From contig JAEEHG010000129.1 in assembly GCA_016280695.1 (NCBI GenBank), positions 1 to 13,988 on the forward strand: a stretch of DNA of 13,988 nt. Direction: 5' to 3'. Source of the stretch: Solobacterium sp. (GTDB lineage Bacteria > Bacillota_I > Bacilli_A > Erysipelotrichales > Erysipelotrichaceae). Below, piece by piece: positions 13,485-13,988 of the stretch. The translations under genes were made by a program, and so were the position numbers. The notes under the pieces were generated by a model. The model ran no database searches, was not told the origin of the DNA, and saw only the letters and a list, made by a program, of their open reading frames with translations. How positions within the stretch are numbered: the stretch's first letter is position 1; every line of letters starts with the position of its first letter.

Positions 13485-13988
13485 ATGAAGAAAGGTTTAC
13501 TGATTGTCATCAGCGGCCCATCCGGTGTCGGCAAAGGCACAGTGCTGAAAGAATTTATCAATGACCCTGAACTGAAACTTGCGTATTCTGTCTCCATGAC
13601 CACCAGGGCAATGCGCCCGGGGGAAGTGGACGGCGTCAATTATTATTATGTGACCCGTGAGGAATTTGAACGTGCCCGCGATAACGGCGAACTGCTGGAA
13701 TCGGCGGAATTTGTCGGCAACTATTACGGCACGCCGCTCAAGAGTGTCGAAAAGCTCCGGAATGAAGGCAAAAATGTTCTTCTGGAAATCGAAGTCGAAG
13801 GCTGCCGGCAGGTGTGCGAAAAGGTTCCGGAGGCGGTAACGATTTACATTGTACCGCCCAGCATGGAAGAACTGGAACGGCGGATCCGGGGCCGCAGCAC
13901 GGAACCGGAAGAGATCGTTCAGCAGCGGCTGGCCAAGGCCGCCCGGGAGCTGACGATGGTCGGGCACTACAAATATGTGGTCTGCAAC
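13485..13988 (+). CDS. gmk: Guanylate kinase, 3'-truncated by window end
   Basis: Phosphorylates GMP to GDP with ATP, feeding GTP and (p)ppGpp pools. The first 168 codons of about 200 are present and open to the last base. The P-loop GPSGVGKGT lies at 11-19. The GMP-binding segment YSVSMTTRAMRPGEVDGVNYYYV follows, then LLEIEVEG, and the lid segment RIRGRSTEPEEIVQQRLAKA. The fragment ends in YKYVVCN, close to the usual Y-D-Y-V-V-x-N-D. The ribosome site AGGGAGGA (13468-13475) is nine bases from the ATG. In many Bacillota gmk is followed by rpoZ, which would lie beyond the window. Confidence 0.96.
   Translation, partial: MKKGLLIVISGPSGVGKGTVLKEFINDPELKLAYSVSMTTRAMRPGEVDGVNYYYVTREEFERARDNGELLESAEFVGNYYGTPLKSVEKLRNEGKNVLLEIEVEGCRQVCEKVPEAVTIYIVPPSMEELERRIRGRSTEPEEIVQQRLAKAARELTMVGHYKYVVCN

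Noticed and set aside
1..13988. Mobile elements, CRISPR arrays, tRNA or rRNA genes, toxin-antitoxin or defence systems
   Set aside because: No transposase, integrase, regular repeats or RNA gene signatures were seen; nearly all the sequence is accounted for by core genes.

Overview
The window reads as a gene-dense chromosomal core segment from a Gram-positive, low-branching Bacillota. The base composition looks fairly GC-rich for that phylum (judged by eye, not calculated). Three things support this placement. The order prkC-rsgA-rpe-thiN next to an opposite-strand rpmB is typical of Bacillota, as is an rqcH (NFACT) gene close to gmk. The ribosome binding sites are strong AGGAGG-like sites. 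FtsZ and L28 are of the Gram-positive kind. The divergent FtsA and relatively high GC make an Erysipelotrichia-like lineage plausible, but this is inference only. No mobile elements, tRNA or rRNA genes, or CRISPR arrays were seen.

Region 1 (1-3580, + strand) holds a tight operon: the 3' part of a PASTA Ser/Thr kinase (prkC), the ribosome-assembly GTPase rsgA, ribulose-phosphate epimerase rpe and thiamine pyrophosphokinase thiN. Genes abut or overlap. The operon ends at a hairpin that also serves rpmB (ribosomal protein L28), which arrives from the opposite strand (3579-3809). A short divergent promoter region (about 3816-3996) separates rpmB from the division genes.

Region 2 (3997-6412, + strand) is ftsA-ftsZ with a clear intrinsic terminator. 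FtsZ looks fully functional. FtsA has kept the overall fold but lost most of the recognisable nucleotide-binding residues in its phosphate loops.

Region 3 (6444-11861, + strand) looks like one transcription unit of five genes. It encodes a Nudix (Ap4A hydrolase-type) enzyme, an undescribed protein with a C39/papain-like cysteine peptidase C-terminal half, a large secreted and membrane-anchored glucosaminidase-type cell-wall hydrolase with SH3 and Ig-like modules, a stand-alone 92-residue ParB-fold protein, and the pseudouridine synthase rluB. Four of the genes overlap or nearly touch. A good candidate terminator lies inside the 3' end of the convergent rqcH gene.

Region 4 (11751-13988) holds rqcH on the - strand (ribosome quality control, overlapping rluB tail-to-tail by 27 bases) and, divergently, the start of gmk (guanylate kinase), cut by the window end. 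The overall theme is housekeeping: translation and ribosome quality control, cell division, and wall-linked signalling. The less explored part is the Nudix/peptidase/wall hydrolase/ParB-like cluster.
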